A stretch of DNA of 64,000 bases from Paraglaciecola mesophila KMM 241 (GCF_000315015.1 NZ_BAEP01000060.1:84364-148363); one strand, 5' to 3'. Counted from the first letter of the stretch, positions 52,640 to 63,599 are shown. The notes: generated by a model not told the origin, from the letters alone. Numbers and translations are program-made.

Positions 52640-53323
52640 TTGCCTGACTTACCTTGGAACAAAATTAAAACCGTTTTACTGGATATGGACGGTACCTTGC
52701 TCGATTTACACTACGACAGCCACTTCTGGTTAGAGCATTTGCCAAAGAAATACGCTGGCATAAAAGGTATTAGCGAGGAGCAAGGGAAAGAGTACATGAT
52801 GGCAGAGTATCGCCAAGTGTTTGGCACCATCGATTGGTACTGTTTAGATTACTGGGCGGACAAATTACAGCTGGATATTATGCAAGCTAAACGCGAAGTT
52901 GAGCATCTAATCAGTATGCGTGACGACACCATTCCATTCCTGGATGCCCTTAAGAATTCAGGGCGTGAGGTGATTTTAGTCACTAATGCCCACCCAGGGA
53001 GTTTGTCCTTGAAAATTGAACATACCGCCCTTGATAGCCATATCGATACGCTTATTTCGACTCATGAATTTGGAGTCACTAAAGAATCTCAATTGCTTTG
53101 GCAGAAACTTCAACAGCGGGTTGGATTTGATAGCGAGCACACGTTATTTGTTGATGACAGTTTACCGATTTTACAATCAGCTAAAGATTTTGGTATTGCC
53201 CACCTGTTAGCGGTCAGTAATCCAGACAGCCAACTACCGATAAAAGATGTTACACAATTTTTGGCCACCAGTGACTACAGAACCATGCTTGATGATATAA
53301 AAAACGCTCCTTTTGCGGGCTAA
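52640..53323 (+). CDS. yrfG: YrfG-like HAD nucleotidase
   Basis: 227 residues; HAD phosphatase with motif I LLDMDGTLLDL (Asp15 and Asp17), motif II VTNAHP, and motif III/IV region ending FVDDSLPIL. Family members dephosphorylate GMP and IMP. The start is TTG 52640, preceded by AAGGA about 9 nt upstream; no ATG gives a fitting N-terminus. Its proximity to nudE is conserved with E. coli. Confidence 0.87.
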   Translation: MPDLPWNKIKTVLLDMDGTLLDLHYDSHFWLEHLPKKYAGIKGISEEQGKEYMMAEYRQVFGTIDWYCLDYWADKLQLDIMQAKREVEHLISMRDDTIPFLDALKNSGREVILVTNAHPGSLSLKIEHTALDSHIDTLISTHEFGVTKESQLLWQKLQQRVGFDSEHTLFVDDSLPILQSAKDFGIAHLLAVSNPDSQLPIKDVTQFLATSDYRTMLDDIKNAPFAG

Positions 53324-53426
53324 ATGTAATGGCTCAGTCAATCAGGTTTGACGACAATTAATCGTGCTTTTGGCAGTTTTTTTTATGAATAGCAGCTAAA
53401 AGCCGTGCTTTATTGCCTTTGTGGCG

Positions 53427-53455
53427 TTTCATATTGTTGTTGAACACCCTATAAT
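53427..53455 (+). promoter_or_regulatory. Probable ppa promoter
   Basis: TATAAT (53450-53455) with a 17-bp spacer to the weak -35 TTTCAT (53427-53432), about 35 bp before the ppa ATG. The -10 is perfect and position fits the gene. Confidence 0.55.
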
Positions 53456-53490
53456 TCGAGCCAATTTTCATCAATCTATAGGTCAAGTCT

Positions 53491-54024
53491 ATGAGTCTTA
53501 ACGATGTTCCAGCTGGTAAAAACTTACCAGAAGAAATTAATGTAGTGATTGAAATCCCTGCGCATTCAGATCCAATTAAATATGAAGTGGATAAAGACAC
53601 AGGTGCTATTTTTGTGGACCGCTTCATGGCGACCTGCATGCATTACCCCACTAACTACGGCTATATTAATCAAACATTGTCAGAAGATGGTGATCCGGCT
53701 GACGTATTAGTGATGACACCGTTCCCACTTTTAGCGGGTTGTGTTATCAAATGTCGCCCTGTTGGCGTACTAAAAATGACTGATGAATCAGGTACTGACG
53801 CTAAAATTTTGGCTGTACCGGTTGATAAATTATCAACGATTTATCGTGGCATTAAAGACATCGGCGACGTTGATGAGTTGACGCTAAATCAAATTGAGCA
53901 TTTCTTCTCACACTACAAAGATTTAGAGCCTGGTAAATGGGTGAAAATCGACGGTTGGGAAGATGCTGAATCCGCTAAAGCTGAAATCGTTAGCAGTGTT
54001 GAGCGTTATAAAACAGAAGGGTAG
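53491..54024 (+). CDS. ppa: Inorganic pyrophosphatase, family I
   Basis: Hydrolyses cytoplasmic pyrophosphate. The 177-residue length is standard for soluble family I enzymes. The signature [14 protein letters not shown] with its metal-binding aspartates is intact, as are [30 protein letters not shown] and KILAVPVDK. Ends with [13 protein letters not shown] terminator follows. Confidence 0.96.
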   Translation: MSLNDVPAGKNLPEEINVVIEIPAHSDPIKYEVDKDTGAIFVDRFMATCMHYPTNYGYINQTLSEDGDPADVLVMTPFPLLAGCVIKCRPVGVLKMTDESGTDAKILAVPVDKLSTIYRGIKDIGDVDELTLNQIEHFFSHYKDLEPGKWVKIDGWEDAESAKAEIVSSVERYKTEG

Positions 54025-54056
54025 TTTTCATATTCGATAGAATATGACTTTGCACC

Positions 54057-54084
54057 AAAAAAGCCGACTCTGTGTCGGCTTTTC
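54057..54084 (+). terminator. Rho-independent terminator of ppa
   Basis: AAGCCGAC-TCTGT-GTCGGCTTTT stem with flanking A and T runs, about 35 bp after the stop. Confidence 0.85.
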
Positions 54085-54136
54085 TATTATCCACTCTCGG
54101 TTCCTTGTGAGATACTCTCCAAACCTTTTTAGCTAA

Positions 54137-55369
54137 ATGAACACCGTGAAATCGTTACGCTCCCTAACAGGCAACCCGCAATTTTTTCTTTTAACCATGG
54201 CGTTTGTTATGCCACTGGTTTTTTCCGTATGGAATGCCCTTTTAAACAACTTTGTGGTTGAAAAAGCCAGTTTTGATGGGGCGCAAATCGGTATGCTGCA
54301 AAGCTTGCGTGAAGTGCCGGGCTTTTTAGCTTTCACCGCTGTCTTCGTGCTGTTGGTGCTCAAAGAGCAAACTTTTGCGTTAGTATCGTTAGCGGTGATG
54401 TGTGTCGGTGTGGCATTAACCGGTTGGTTGCCGTTTGAACTCGGCTTGTATTGCACCACGGTGTTAATGTCGATTGGTTTTCATTATTTTGAAACCATCA
54501 ATCAATCTTTAACATTACAATGGCTAGATAAAGACAAGAGCGCGCATTTTATGGGGCAACAGCTTGCGGTAAAGAGTTTTGCGTCATTGCTAGCCTACGG
54601 TGCTATTTGGTTACTGATGGAATGGCTTGGTATTTCCTATGTGACCATGTACACGCTTGCCGGAGGCGTAGGGTTACTGATCGTGATTTGGGTATGGTTC
54701 GCGTTTGATAAGTTCAACCAAGCGTCAGTGCAACACAAGCATATGTTTTTACGCAGACGCTATTGGTTGTATTACGGTTTAGTGTTTTTCAGTGGTGCTC
54801 GGCGGCAAATTTTCATGGTGTTTGCCTCGTTTATGATGGTAGAAAAGTTTGGTTATTCGGTAGGGGATATCAGCCTACTGTATATGCTTAACTATGTATT
54901 TAACTTGTTTTTTGCCCCTAAAATTGGTCGCTGGATCCACAAAATCGGCGAGCAGCGGGCATTGTGTATTGAGTATCTAGGTTTGCTGTGTGTGTTTGTT
55001 GGTTATGCCTTGGTAGAAAATAGCCAATTAGCTGCAGGGTTATACGTCATCGACCACTTATTCTTTGCCATGGCAATTGCCGTCAAAACCTATTTCCAGA
55101 AAATTGCCGACCACAAGGACATTGCTTCAACCGCGGGCGTCAGTTTTACTATCAATCATATCGCGGCTGTTGTGATCCCGGCATTATTGGGTATCGTATG
55201 GTTAACCTCTCCTTCATCGGTATTTTATATTGGCGCAGGGTTTGCGATTTGTTCTTTAATTTTGGCGTCAAATATTCCTTTGCAGCCTACCAGTGGCAAA
55301 GAAGTCAGAGTTAATTTATTACGTTGGGCTAACATGCCCGTTGGAATATCGCCTAAGGAGCGTTTATGA
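54137..55369 (+). CDS. MFS transporter, substrate unknown
   Basis: 410-residue inner-membrane protein with 12 predicted helices, of the major facilitator type. There is no recognised substrate motif. Segments such as GAQIGMLQSLREVPGFLAF and HFMGQQLAVKSFASL fill the usual loop positions. The last codons overlap the DUF3299 gene by 4 bp, so the two are expressed together. Confidence 0.78.
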   Translation: MNTVKSLRSLTGNPQFFLLTMAFVMPLVFSVWNALLNNFVVEKASFDGAQIGMLQSLREVPGFLAFTAVFVLLVLKEQTFALVSLAVMCVGVALTGWLPFELGLYCTTVLMSIGFHYFETINQSLTLQWLDKDKSAHFMGQQLAVKSFASLLAYGAIWLLMEWLGISYVTMYTLAGGVGLLIVIWVWFAFDKFNQASVQHKHMFLRRRYWLYYGLVFFSGARRQIFMVFASFMMVEKFGYSVGDISLLYMLNYVFNLFFAPKIGRWIHKIGEQRALCIEYLGLLCVFVGYALVENSQLAAGLYVIDHLFFAMAIAVKTYFQKIADHKDIASTAGVSFTINHIAAVVIPALLGIVWLTSPSSVFYIGAGFAICSLILASNIPLQPTSGKEVRVNLLRWANMPVGISPKERL

Positions 55370-55827
55370 AGTATCTACTGTTATTGCTGACGTTAAGTTC
55401 GTTTGCAGCGTTTAGCCAAGAACCTGAAGAGTTATTTTGGGAAGATATGATCCCAAAAAACTACATTGCACCTCAAGAGGAGGTCAATCATAACGGTTCA
55501 ATGGAGCAACAGAGTTTGAGTGCACCTGTGGTCAAAGAATTAGACGGCAAAGTGGTGAAAATACCCGGCTTTGTGGTGCCACTTGAAGGCGGCAGTGATA
55601 CCACCACTGAATTCCTATTAGTCCCGTACTTTGGGGCGTGTATACATGTTCCGCCCCCGCCACCGAATCAAATAGTTTATGTGAAGTTTTCAAGTGGCGT
55701 GCCGATAGACAACATATACGATGCAGTTTGGGTTACCGGTAAATTAGCCACCCAAGTATGGGAAGGCGATATCGCGACTGTTGGTTACACATTGCAAGGG
55801 ATGGAAGTGACTCCTTATGACGGGTAG
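55366..55827 (+). CDS. DUF3299-family exported protein
   Basis: 153 residues: signal peptide ending AAFSQ, then a DUF3299-type domain with FWEDMIPKNY, KVVKIPGFVVPLEG, EFLLVPYFGACIHVPPPPPN and WVTGKL. The proline-rich ACIHVPPPPPN block is diagnostic. In other bacteria such proteins accompany metal or lipoprotein transport systems, but their function is unknown. It overlaps the MFS gene by 4 bp. Confidence 0.82.
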   Translation: MKYLLLLLTLSSFAAFSQEPEELFWEDMIPKNYIAPQEEVNHNGSMEQQSLSAPVVKELDGKVVKIPGFVVPLEGGSDTTTEFLLVPYFGACIHVPPPPPNQIVYVKFSSGVPIDNIYDAVWVTGKLATQVWEGDIATVGYTLQGMEVTPYDG

Positions 55828-55913
55828 TCAAAGATTTTGCCGATGTCTGCTAATCACATTGGCATAAGCTACACTTACATTGATCTTCAAAAAAAAAATT
55901 AAAAGGTAACTTC

Positions 55914-57533
55914 ATGAGTTTCTTAACGAAAATGTCGATAGCGCAAAAGTTGTATTTGATTCCGATCATTGGCTCCATTGGCTTTTTAGTCTACTTGTGG
56001 GTCACAACTCACACTGCAATGAACAACATTGAACTGCTGGAAGACGCAGACAAGGTGCAGTATCCAGCATTAGAAGCGACCAGCAGTGCATTGGTCAAAA
56101 TGGAAAAGGTTAAAGAAACTCTCAGTAGCGCCGTTACGACTGGCGATGAAGAGACTCTGGCTGTTGCTAAAGTGCAGGCAGCGGATACTAAGGTTTTGTT
56201 AGACAAGATTATTTCTATCGAGCCTAGCCTGAGCGCGGAGGCGAATAGTATTAAACAATCATTTAATAACTATTTTGATCTTGCTTACAAAGTGTCTGAA
56301 TCGATGGTGAACAATACGGCAGATTTTTCAAAGATCGGCGAGTTATCCACCAGGATGAACAAAAGCTATGATGATGCCACTACAGCGTTAGGTGCTTTTC
56401 GTGATGCACGCGTGAATGGCTTTAAGCAAGCGATAACTGAATCTAACGACGCGTTAAAAAATATGCTGTCATTTGGTGCCATTATGGCTGGGGTGACGAT
56501 TGTGTTGTTGTTTGCCACAGCCATTCCTATCGTCATGGGGATCCGCGGCAGTATTGACCAAGTTGTTAATTCATTAAAAGACATCGCCCAGGAAGATGGC
56601 GATCTTACGGTGCGTATCCAAAGCCGTAATCAAGATGAAATTGGTGATTTAGTGCATTGGTTTAATCAGTTTATGGAAAAGCTACAAGGTGTGGTTAAAG
56701 ACATTGTGAATGCATCTATGCCTTTATCTCAATTAGCCCAAAACTTAAATCAACTTACCGATGATACTAATCGCACAATTGATGTTCAGCAAAGCGCAGC
56801 CAGTCAAGCGAAGTCAGCGGTTGACGATATGACGCGCAGTGTAAATGCGGTCGCTGAGAGTGCCGCTGAAGCGGCTAATGCAGCGGGTGATGCATCTGCT
56901 GCTGCAGATGACGGCCAAGCTGTGGTAAACCATACGGTACAAAGTATAAGAGAGTTGGCAGCCAACGTGGATAGCTCTGCAGAGGTTATTAAGCAGCTTG
57001 AAGCAGATTCAAAACAAGTCGGGGTGGTGCTTGATGTAATTAAAGGTATTGCAGAGCAAACCAACTTATTAGCGTTGAATGCTGCTATCGAGGCCGCCCG
57101 AGCTGGTGAGCATGGGCGAGGTTTTGCCGTGGTGGCAGATGAAGTTCGCACGCTAGCATCGCGGACTCAACAATCTACCGAGCAAATTCAACAAACAATT
57201 GAACAACTGCAAAATGCATCGCGCTCAGCGGTAAGTGTGATGACAAAAGGGACTGAGCAGGCAACAAGCAGTGTAGACACGGCGAATAAAGCCGGTGCGA
57301 GTTTGACGGTTATTACTCAAACTATCAGCCGAATAACCCAGATGAACGACCAAATCGCTCACGCTACAGGCGAGCAGCAAAGTGTTGCAGGTGTGATAAG
57401 CCACAATGTGGATGAGATACACCAGCGTACAGAAGAAACAGCTAATAGCTCAAGTCGTTTAGCCTCAGTAAGCGGCGAGCTTGCACAGCTGGCAAAGCAC
57501 TTGGAAGGCATTACGCAGCAGTTCAAGGTCTAG
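55914..57533 (+). CDS. Methyl-accepting chemotaxis protein
   Basis: 539-residue transducer: membrane helix 1 (about 13-32), a periplasmic helical sensor (33-184), membrane helix 2 (about 187-208), HAMP region (about 209-262, with [10 protein letters not shown]) and a long signalling coiled coil. The hairpin tip [20 protein letters not shown] is intact, so it should reach CheA/CheW. The sensor is a four-helix-bundle type without a recognised ligand motif. Confidence 0.92.
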   Translation: MSFLTKMSIAQKLYLIPIIGSIGFLVYLWVTTHTAMNNIELLEDADKVQYPALEATSSALVKMEKVKETLSSAVTTGDEETLAVAKVQAADTKVLLDKIISIEPSLSAEANSIKQSFNNYFDLAYKVSESMVNNTADFSKIGELSTRMNKSYDDATTALGAFRDARVNGFKQAITESNDALKNMLSFGAIMAGVTIVLLFATAIPIVMGIRGSIDQVVNSLKDIAQEDGDLTVRIQSRNQDEIGDLVHWFNQFMEKLQGVVKDIVNASMPLSQLAQNLNQLTDDTNRTIDVQQSAASQAKSAVDDMTRSVNAVAESAAEAANAAGDASAAADDGQAVVNHTVQSIRELAANVDSSAEVIKQLEADSKQVGVVLDVIKGIAEQTNLLALNAAIEAARAGEHGRGFAVVADEVRTLASRTQQSTEQIQQTIEQLQNASRSAVSVMTKGTEQATSSVDTANKAGASLTVITQTISRITQMNDQIAHATGEQQSVAGVISHNVDEIHQRTEETANSSSRLASVSGELAQLAKHLEGITQQFKV

Positions 57534-57570
57534 CGTCGCTGACGTTAAGCAAGTGCACTAAGACTGCGTC

Positions 57571-58278
57571 TTACCCTTGAGCGAAAATCGCGTTACCTTG
57601 GTTAAATTGCACCCATGAGGTGAGAATGTACTTATCGTTAGAGATGGGTACATTCCCTCGGTGAGTATGGGTAAAGTACGCCGGTGCAATCACCATAGTG
57701 CCTTTGCGGGGTTTAATGCTTACGTCTTGGTAATAAAACTCGGTTTCTCCGCCCTCATCCACATCGTTCAAATAAAACATAAACAGCAATATTCGGTGCA
57801 GAGCGTCGGTACCCTTTGATTGTGGATACACCTCTGAATGCCAATAAGGGTAACCCCCCTGTTGTTTTTCGTACTTTTGCGCATTGATGTTGCCTAACCT
57901 AAAAAGGTACGTCATCAAATTAGACAAATTTGGTAAACCTACTTCTGCAAAATTGTCATGGGTTAATTTAACGGGCTGCCCTGTTTTTGGGTGTTTCACT
58001 GTGAGTCCGATAGGACCGATTAAGGCGAAAAAGTACTCTTCGAAATAGCGCAAAATTTGCTGCCCAAGAATAGGCAGTAATGCTTGATAGGGGACATTAA
58101 ATTCAGGATGGGTGATGATGGATACATCAGTACTGCGTTTTTTGTCGGTATCTATACCGCCACCTGTGCGCCCAGGTAGAATGTTTTTACTTGAATCAAA
58201 TTGAGTAACGAACTGATCACACAGTTCGTCACTGATAGCGTGCTCAATAACCTTAATAAAGGTTTTTGACTTAGCCAT
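57571..58278 (-). CDS. 2OG-Fe(II) oxygenase, prolyl-hydroxylase-like
   Basis: 235 residues with a double-stranded beta-helix of the P4Hc type. The metal triad appears as WHSEVYP (His plus an acidic residue, Glu instead of the usual Asp) and HTHRGN. The LLFMFYLNDVDEGGETEF and RKGTMVIAP segments are typical. The substrate may be protein proline or a small molecule; no signal peptide. It overlaps the thioesterase gene by 8 bp. Confidence 0.82.
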   Translation of the reverse strand: MAKSKTFIKVIEHAISDELCDQFVTQFDSSKNILPGRTGGGIDTDKKRSTDVSIITHPEFNVPYQALLPILGQQILRYFEEYFFALIGPIGLTVKHPKTGQPVKLTHDNFAEVGLPNLSNLMTYLFRLGNINAQKYEKQQGGYPYWHSEVYPQSKGTDALHRILLFMFYLNDVDEGGETEFYYQDVSIKPRKGTMVIAPAYFTHTHRGNVPISNDKYILTSWVQFNQGNAIFAQG

Positions 58279-58678
58279 TCACGCCCCGAGGAATGGCATG
58301 CTCGGTCAGCTGTGCACGGATTTCTTCATTAATAACCACAGATTTTTTCTCAGCGTAGTCATACTGCACCATAGTGGTTGTGCCTGTGGCGCGTTTAGTG
58401 CCGTTTTGCCAAAGCTCTTGGTAGGCGTCAAACGAACTGCCACCAATGCGACTGATGTAAGTGCGTACTTGAACAGGGTGGCCGTAGTGCATTTGGTCCA
58501 GAAAGTCGACTTTATAGCTGGCTAAAATAAGCGGCCAATTTTTTAAATCTAATTCAGGGCTAAATATCTTAAAAATAGGCTCACGAGCCATTTCAAACCA
58601 ATCCACCAACACAGTATTACTCACATGTGCTAGGGCATCCGTTTCGCAAAAACGCACATTAAAATCTTCAATAAACAT
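58271..58678 (-). CDS. Acyl-CoA thioesterase, 4-hydroxybenzoyl-CoA (hotdog) type
   Basis: 135-residue hotdog-fold thioesterase of the YbgC/FadM group. The N-terminal RFCETDALAHVSNTVLVDWF block holds the catalytic Asp and the His/Asn positions; RTYISRIGGSSFDAYQEL follows. Expected to hydrolyse medium- or long-chain acyl-CoA. It overlaps the oxygenase gene and is 16 bp downstream of uvrA on the same strand. Confidence 0.85.
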   Translation of the reverse strand: MFIEDFNVRFCETDALAHVSNTVLVDWFEMAREPIFKIFSPELDLKNWPLILASYKVDFLDQMHYGHPVQVRTYISRIGGSSFDAYQELWQNGTKRATGTTTMVQYDYAEKKSVVINEEIRAQLTEHAIPRGVNG

Positions 58679-58694
58679 AAATCAAATTCCTTGT

Positions 58695-61523
58695 TTAAAC
58701 TGATAGCAAAGGTTTAAGAAAGCGCGCCGTATGAGATATTTCTACTTCGCAAACTTGTTCTGGTGTGCCCTGAGCGATGATTTGCCCGCCGCCTGAGCCG
58801 CCTTCTGGTCCTAAATCAATCACCCAATCCGCTGTTTTGATCACATCTAGGTTGTGTTCAATAACCACCACAGTATTGCCGTGATCACGTAGGCGATGCA
58901 ATACCTGTAGAAGTTGTTTTATATCGTGGAAATGTAAACCAGTGGTGGGCTCATCCAAAATATACAGGGTTTGGCCTGTATCTCGTTTAGATAATTCTTT
59001 GGCCAGCTTGACTCGCTGAGCTTCACCACCTGACAAGGTAGTGGCGGCTTGACCTAAACGCACGTATGACAAACCTACATCCATCAGCGTTTGTAATTTG
59101 CGGGCAATCGCAGGAATAACATCAAAGAACTTGCGCGCGTCTTCAACAGTTAAATCCAGTACTTCATGGATATTTAAACCCTTGTACTGAATTTCTAAGG
59201 TTTCGCGGTTGTAACGCTCCCCTTTACATACGTCACAGGGCACGTATACGTCAGGTAAGAAGTGCATTTCGACCTTAATCACACCGTCACCCTGACAGGC
59301 TTCACAACGACCGCCTTTCACGTTGAAGCTGAATCGACCTGGCTTATAGCCACGTGAACGTGCCTCTTGCGTACCGGCGAACAGCTCTCGCACTGGGGTG
59401 AAAATACCCGCATATGTCGCTGGGTTTGAGCGCGGTGTACGCCCAATCGGGCTTTGATCAATATCAACAACCTTGTCGAGCATGTCCATGCCAGTGATCG
59501 TTTTATATGGTGCTGGCTCACCCGTAGTTGCGCCGTTTAGCTCACGATGAGCAATACGATAAAAAGTATCATTGATGAGGGTGGATTTACCTGAACCGGA
59601 CACGCCCGTTACGCAAGTCATTAAACCGAACGGAATGCGTAAATCTACGTCCTGTAAGTTATTACCCGTGGCGCCACACATTTCGATCCATTTATCTTGG
59701 TCGATTTCAGTGCGCTTCTCAGGAATGGCGATGGCCTCACGTCCAGATAAATACTTACCTGTTAATGAATGCTCACTTTTCATAATGTCGTCAATGGTGC
59801 CTTGGGCTACAATTTCGCCACCGTGCACACCGGCTCCTGGCCCAATATCGAGTACAAAATCAGCGGCGCGAATAGCATCTTCATCATGCTCTACCACGAT
59901 GACGGTATTACCCAAGTCGCGTAAATGCTCTAATGTGGTCAGTAGGCGTTCGTTGTCTCTTTGATGCAGTCCAATCGATGGCTCATCCAGTACGTACATT
60001 ACCCCAACTAAGCCGGCACCAATTTGACTGGCAAGGCGAATACGCTGAGCTTCACCGCCGGATAAGGTGTCGGCGCTGCGTGAAAGTGACAAGTAATTCA
60101 AGCCCACATTGACCAAGAAATTCAGACGATCGTTGATTTCTTTGAAAATCTTATCGGCGATTTTTTCTCGTTTACCTGTCAGCTCAATGTCGGTGAAAAA
60201 CTGCAATGATTCGGCAATCGACATATCGGTAATGGTTGGCAGTGGCGTGTCACCTATAAACACGTTGCGTGCTTCAAGGCGCAAACGCGTGCCATTACAG
60301 CTACTACAATGTTGCTGGCTTAAATATTTCGATAATTCATCACGAACAGCATTTGATTCTGTTTCGCGGTATCTGCGCTCCATGTTCGGAATGATCCCTT
60401 CAAAGGGATGCTTACGCTCCATAATATCGCCGCGATCGTTAATGTACTTGAAGTTGATTGAGGTGCCTTTGCTACCGTGTAACACGATGTCTTTGGCTTT
60501 TTCGTCAAGTTCAGAGAAAGGCGTGGTCAAATCAAATTTATAATGATCGGCCACCGCTTGCAGCATTTGGAAGTAGTAATAACTGCGCTTATCCCAGCCG
60601 CGTATTGCCCCGCCCGACAGACTCAGTTCGTCGTTACTGATAATTCTGTGTGGGTCGAAAAACTGCCTTGTGCCTAAGCCGTCACAGGTCTGGCAAGCGC
60701 CTGCTGGGTTGTTGAACGAGAAGAGTCTTGGTTCAAGTTCGGCCATTGAATAGCCACAATGAGGGCAGGCAAAATTAGACGAGAACACCACTTCTTCTTT
60801 GTGCGGCTCATCCATAAAGGCTATTTTGGCGGTGCCCGCGGACAAGTTCAGTGCGGTTTCGAAAGACTCTGCCAAGCGAAGTGCTAAGTCCTCACGCACT
60901 TTAAAGCGGTCAACCACCACCTCGATATTATGCTTTTTATGCAAATCTAACTCAGGAGGATCCGACAAGTCACATACTTCACCATCGATTCGCGCACGAA
61001 TAAACCCTTGAGCCGCAAGGCTTTCTAAGGTTTTAACATGTTCACCCTTACGGTCTTGCACCACAGGCGCTAACAGCATGAGCTTTTCATCTGCGGGCAT
61101 GGTTAATACGCGGTCAACCATTTGGCTAACAGTTTGCGCATCTAACGGCACATGATGGGTTGGGCAACGAGGCTCACCTACACGAGCGTAAAGCAAGCGT
61201 AAATAATCGTAAATTTCAGTGATAGTACCCACAGTTGAGCGTGGGTTATGTGAGGTAGATTTCTGTTCGATAGAAATTGCTGGTGATAAGCCTTCGATGT
61301 GATCAACATCGGGCTTTTCCATCATGGATAAAAATTGTCTTGCGTAAGCAGACAAGGACTCAACATAACGACGTTGCCCCTCGGCGTAAAGGGTGTCGAA
61401 TGCCAGCGAGGACTTGCCTGAGCCAGACAAGCCGGTGATGACAGTAAGTTTGTCTCGAGGAATATCTAAATCGATGTTCTTTAGATTGTGAGTGCGCGCG
61501 CCACGTACAGCTATCTTATCCAT
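58695..61523 (-). CDS. uvrA: UvrA, excinuclease ABC subunit A
   Basis: Damage-recognition ATPase of nucleotide excision repair. The 942 residues have both ABC domains: Walker [10 protein letters not shown] and GVSGSGKST, signatures [12 protein letters not shown] and [12 protein letters not shown], and Walker [11 protein letters not shown] and [10 protein letters not shown]. The zinc fingers CPHCGYSM...CQTC and CEACQGDG...CDVC are intact. Full length. No clear LexA box (CTG-N10-CAG) was found in the 290 bp upstream. Confidence 0.97.
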   Translation of the reverse strand: MDKIAVRGARTHNLKNIDLDIPRDKLTVITGLSGSGKSSLAFDTLYAEGQRRYVESLSAYARQFLSMMEKPDVDHIEGLSPAISIEQKSTSHNPRSTVGTITEIYDYLRLLYARVGEPRCPTHHVPLDAQTVSQMVDRVLTMPADEKLMLLAPVVQDRKGEHVKTLESLAAQGFIRARIDGEVCDLSDPPELDLHKKHNIEVVVDRFKVREDLALRLAESFETALNLSAGTAKIAFMDEPHKEEVVFSSNFACPHCGYSMAELEPRLFSFNNPAGACQTCDGLGTRQFFDPHRIISNDELSLSGGAIRGWDKRSYYYFQMLQAVADHYKFDLTTPFSELDEKAKDIVLHGSKGTSINFKYINDRGDIMERKHPFEGIIPNMERRYRETESNAVRDELSKYLSQQHCSSCNGTRLRLEARNVFIGDTPLPTITDMSIAESLQFFTDIELTGKREKIADKIFKEINDRLNFLVNVGLNYLSLSRSADTLSGGEAQRIRLASQIGAGLVGVMYVLDEPSIGLHQRDNERLLTTLEHLRDLGNTVIVVEHDEDAIRAADFVLDIGPGAGVHGGEIVAQGTIDDIMKSEHSLTGKYLSGREAIAIPEKRTEIDQDKWIEMCGATGNNLQDVDLRIPFGLMTCVTGVSGSGKSTLINDTFYRIAHRELNGATTGEPAPYKTITGMDMLDKVVDIDQSPIGRTPRSNPATYAGIFTPVRELFAGTQEARSRGYKPGRFSFNVKGGRCEACQGDGVIKVEMHFLPDVYVPCDVCKGERYNRETLEIQYKGLNIHEVLDLTVEDARKFFDVIPAIARKLQTLMDVGLSYVRLGQAATTLSGGEAQRVKLAKELSKRDTGQTLYILDEPTTGLHFHDIKQLLQVLHRLRDHGNTVVVIEHNLDVIKTADWVIDLGPEGGSGGGQIIAQGTPEQVCEVEISHTARFLKPLLSV

Positions 61524-61813
61524 TATTGACCAAAGTCGTCCTCAAAAGAGTGAGTATTACATACTTGATATAAGAGCTCTATGTGGTTGAACAATTATAC
61601 TTTCAATACCCAGATGATTAATGATAAAAAGATACGAGTCATGGCGCTGATTAGATCGCCGCTGAAATATGTAAGTGGATGTTTTAAACTCGGGCATATC
61701 ATTGAACTTATGCTATTTTTCCCCTCGCTCGCTGCAATGTTGCTGTCGTTTAGGGCGATAATTTTGTGTTAAACTTCGCCGCCTTGATAACCTCAAACTG
61801 ATTAGTTACTCAT
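61524..61813. other. Divergent gap between uvrA and an MFS gene
   Basis: 290 bp that must hold the uvrA promoter (minus) and the MFS promoter (plus). I see no convincing gene. A plus frame from 61581 has no SD and no family signal. No LexA palindrome is visible. Confidence 0.5.
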
Positions 61814-63157
61814 TTGAATAGAACAGAAATTCGCGCCTCTCTGGCTTTGGCCGCTGTTTATGTCCTGCGTATGCTGGGATTGTTTATGGTGATGCCAGTG
61901 CTGGCCATACTCGCGGTAAACTACCCAGATTATTCAGCCTTAATGCTTGGTTTAGCCATTGGTGGCTATGGTTTGACCCAAGCTATTTTGCAAATCCCCA
62001 TGGGGGTGTTGTCCGATAAAATCGGCCGCAAACCGGTTATTGTTGCTGGGTTAATGATGTTTGCCATTGGTAGTGGTGTCGCGGCGGCTGCAGACAGCAT
62101 GTTATGGATTGTGATCGGCCGGTTCTTGCAAGGCGCGGGGGCGATTGCCGGTGCTATTATGGCACTCGCGGGCGATGTGAGCCGAGAACAACAGCGGCCA
62201 AAAGTAATGGCGATTATTGGTATTGCCATCGGGTTCTCATTTTACATCGCTTTATTAATCGGCCCTGTAATCGCTGACAGCTATGGTTTGCACGGTATTT
62301 TCTCCATCACAGGCATGCTGGCGCTGTTGTGTATTCCTTTGGTCATTTGGGTGGTGCCTAGTGCGATAAACTACGCGCCTAAAGGCGACACGCTTCCTGT
62401 CCTTACCGACGTAAAAATCTTATTCTTCGACCCACAGTTACGCCGCTTGAATATTAGCGTGATGCTGCTACACATGATGATCACGGTTTTGTTTGTACAA
62501 ATGCCTATTTTACTCAGTGCTTTGGGCTGGCAGCTAGAAAATCATTGGCAATTGTACTTACCCATACTGGCAGCTTCTGTCGTTGGCCTTGTTGCGCTTA
62601 TGATGTTAACCAAAAAGATGAGCCAAGCGGGCGTTATTCGTTTGTGCATATTGTTGCTAGGTGGCGCATTACTCGGTTTGCACTTTTCCCACAGCACAGT
62701 GCTGGCGGTAATGGTGTTTGGTTGGTTGTTTTTTACTGGCTTTAATTTCTTAGAAGCAAGTTTTCCGGCCATGGTGTCAAGTATTGCGCCAGCGGGAAAA
62801 AAAGGCTCTGCCATGGGTATTTATGCCAGCTTTCAGTTTTTAGGCGCATTTTTAGGCGGCACTTTATCTGGGCTTGCGAGTCAGTATATTGGTCCCCAGT
62901 GGGTGTTCGTTATTGCAGGTGGTGCCAGCGGTATATGGTGGCTTGGCTTGCGTAAGCTAGGCACCAGTGAACGCTTGAAACGCTTCACGCTAAAGCCCGA
63001 CTTTACTCGCTATTCGGCGGACACTATTGGTGAGCAGTTAGCCACCCTTGAAGGTGTGGTCGATGTGACGGTAGTACCAGATGAAGGTGTGGTCTATATC
63101 AAGGCCGATGGTAAGCAATTCTCGCTAGAAAAGGCTCATCTTTTAGTCAATGGCTAA
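61814..63157 (+). CDS. MFS transporter, YajR-like, with a C-terminal soluble domain
   Basis: 447 residues: 12 membrane helices (to about 385) then a soluble C-terminal domain of about 60 residues (LATLEGVVDVTVVPDEGVVY). Loop 2-3 has the MFS motif GVLSDKIGRKPVIV, and helix 1 reads VLRMLGLFMVMPVLA as in YajR. The start is TTG 61814 with a poor SD. The substrate is unknown. It stands between uvrA and ssb. Confidence 0.85.
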   Translation: MNRTEIRASLALAAVYVLRMLGLFMVMPVLAILAVNYPDYSALMLGLAIGGYGLTQAILQIPMGVLSDKIGRKPVIVAGLMMFAIGSGVAAAADSMLWIVIGRFLQGAGAIAGAIMALAGDVSREQQRPKVMAIIGIAIGFSFYIALLIGPVIADSYGLHGIFSITGMLALLCIPLVIWVVPSAINYAPKGDTLPVLTDVKILFFDPQLRRLNISVMLLHMMITVLFVQMPILLSALGWQLENHWQLYLPILAASVVGLVALMMLTKKMSQAGVIRLCILLLGGALLGLHFSHSTVLAVMVFGWLFFTGFNFLEASFPAMVSSIAPAGKKGSAMGIYASFQFLGAFLGGTLSGLASQYIGPQWVFVIAGGASGIWWLGLRKLGTSERLKRFTLKPDFTRYSADTIGEQLATLEGVVDVTVVPDEGVVYIKADGKQFSLEKAHLLVNG

Positions 63158-63462
63158 GCAGCTTTTTACGTCAATCAGGGCTAAATTTCTAAGAAATAAT
63201 CTGTGAAATCACGTTATAATAACTGGCACAGTGAAAATCGATTTTGTTGAGCTTGCGCTTAGCTTGTGAACCTTAGGGTGATGTTGAGCTCATATTTCCG
63301 CTATAGCGAAATAATGGCAAAATTAGCGTGAGTTGGCGAGAATGCGGTAAAATTGATCACTAATTAATTGAAAAATAGACATATTCATACTTAAAAACCA
63401 GGTGATATTTAAACTGTAGGTGTTTAAAACCTTAGGTATTAGGGCAGATAATAGGAGTTAAA
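63158..63462. other. Leader between the MFS gene and the interrupted ssb
   Basis: 305 bp without a gene. A perfect -10 TATAAT (63215-63220) has only a weak -35. A TTGAAA at about 63370 is another candidate promoter element. It ends in a good SD (AGGAG) 5 nt before the ssb ATG, so this is probably the native ssb leader. Confidence 0.45.
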
Positions 63463-63507
63463 ATGGCGAGCAAAGGCGTAAATAAAGTCATCTTTTATAA
63501 TATGTAA
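63463..63507 (+). pseudogene. ssb: 5' fragment of ssb, interrupted after codon 10
   Basis: After AGGAG and ATG 63463 the frame reads MASKGVNKVI, the invariant start of single-strand DNA-binding protein (E. coli MASRGVNKVI). It then goes to FYNM and a stop at 63507, where LVGNLGQDP would be expected. The break is at about 63,490-63,493. The rest of ssb is absent from the remaining 500 bp. ssb next to uvrA is the normal gammaproteobacterial arrangement, so this is the native locus. Since ssb is essential, a functional copy must exist elsewhere or be rebuilt at the far end of the insert. Confidence 0.85.
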
Positions 63508-63599
63508 TAATCTATACTCATTTATATACATATCTTTCTTTACAATATCTCATTTACTATACTAGTTCTAACTCTCGCAACTTAAACCGACTGCCCAAT

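Noticed and set aside
61581..61772. 63-residue frame in the uvrA-MFS gap
   Set aside because: No SD, no recognised motif, and the space is needed for two divergent promoters.
61524..61813. LexA box for uvrA
   Set aside because: No CTG-N10-CAG palindrome could be found in this gap.
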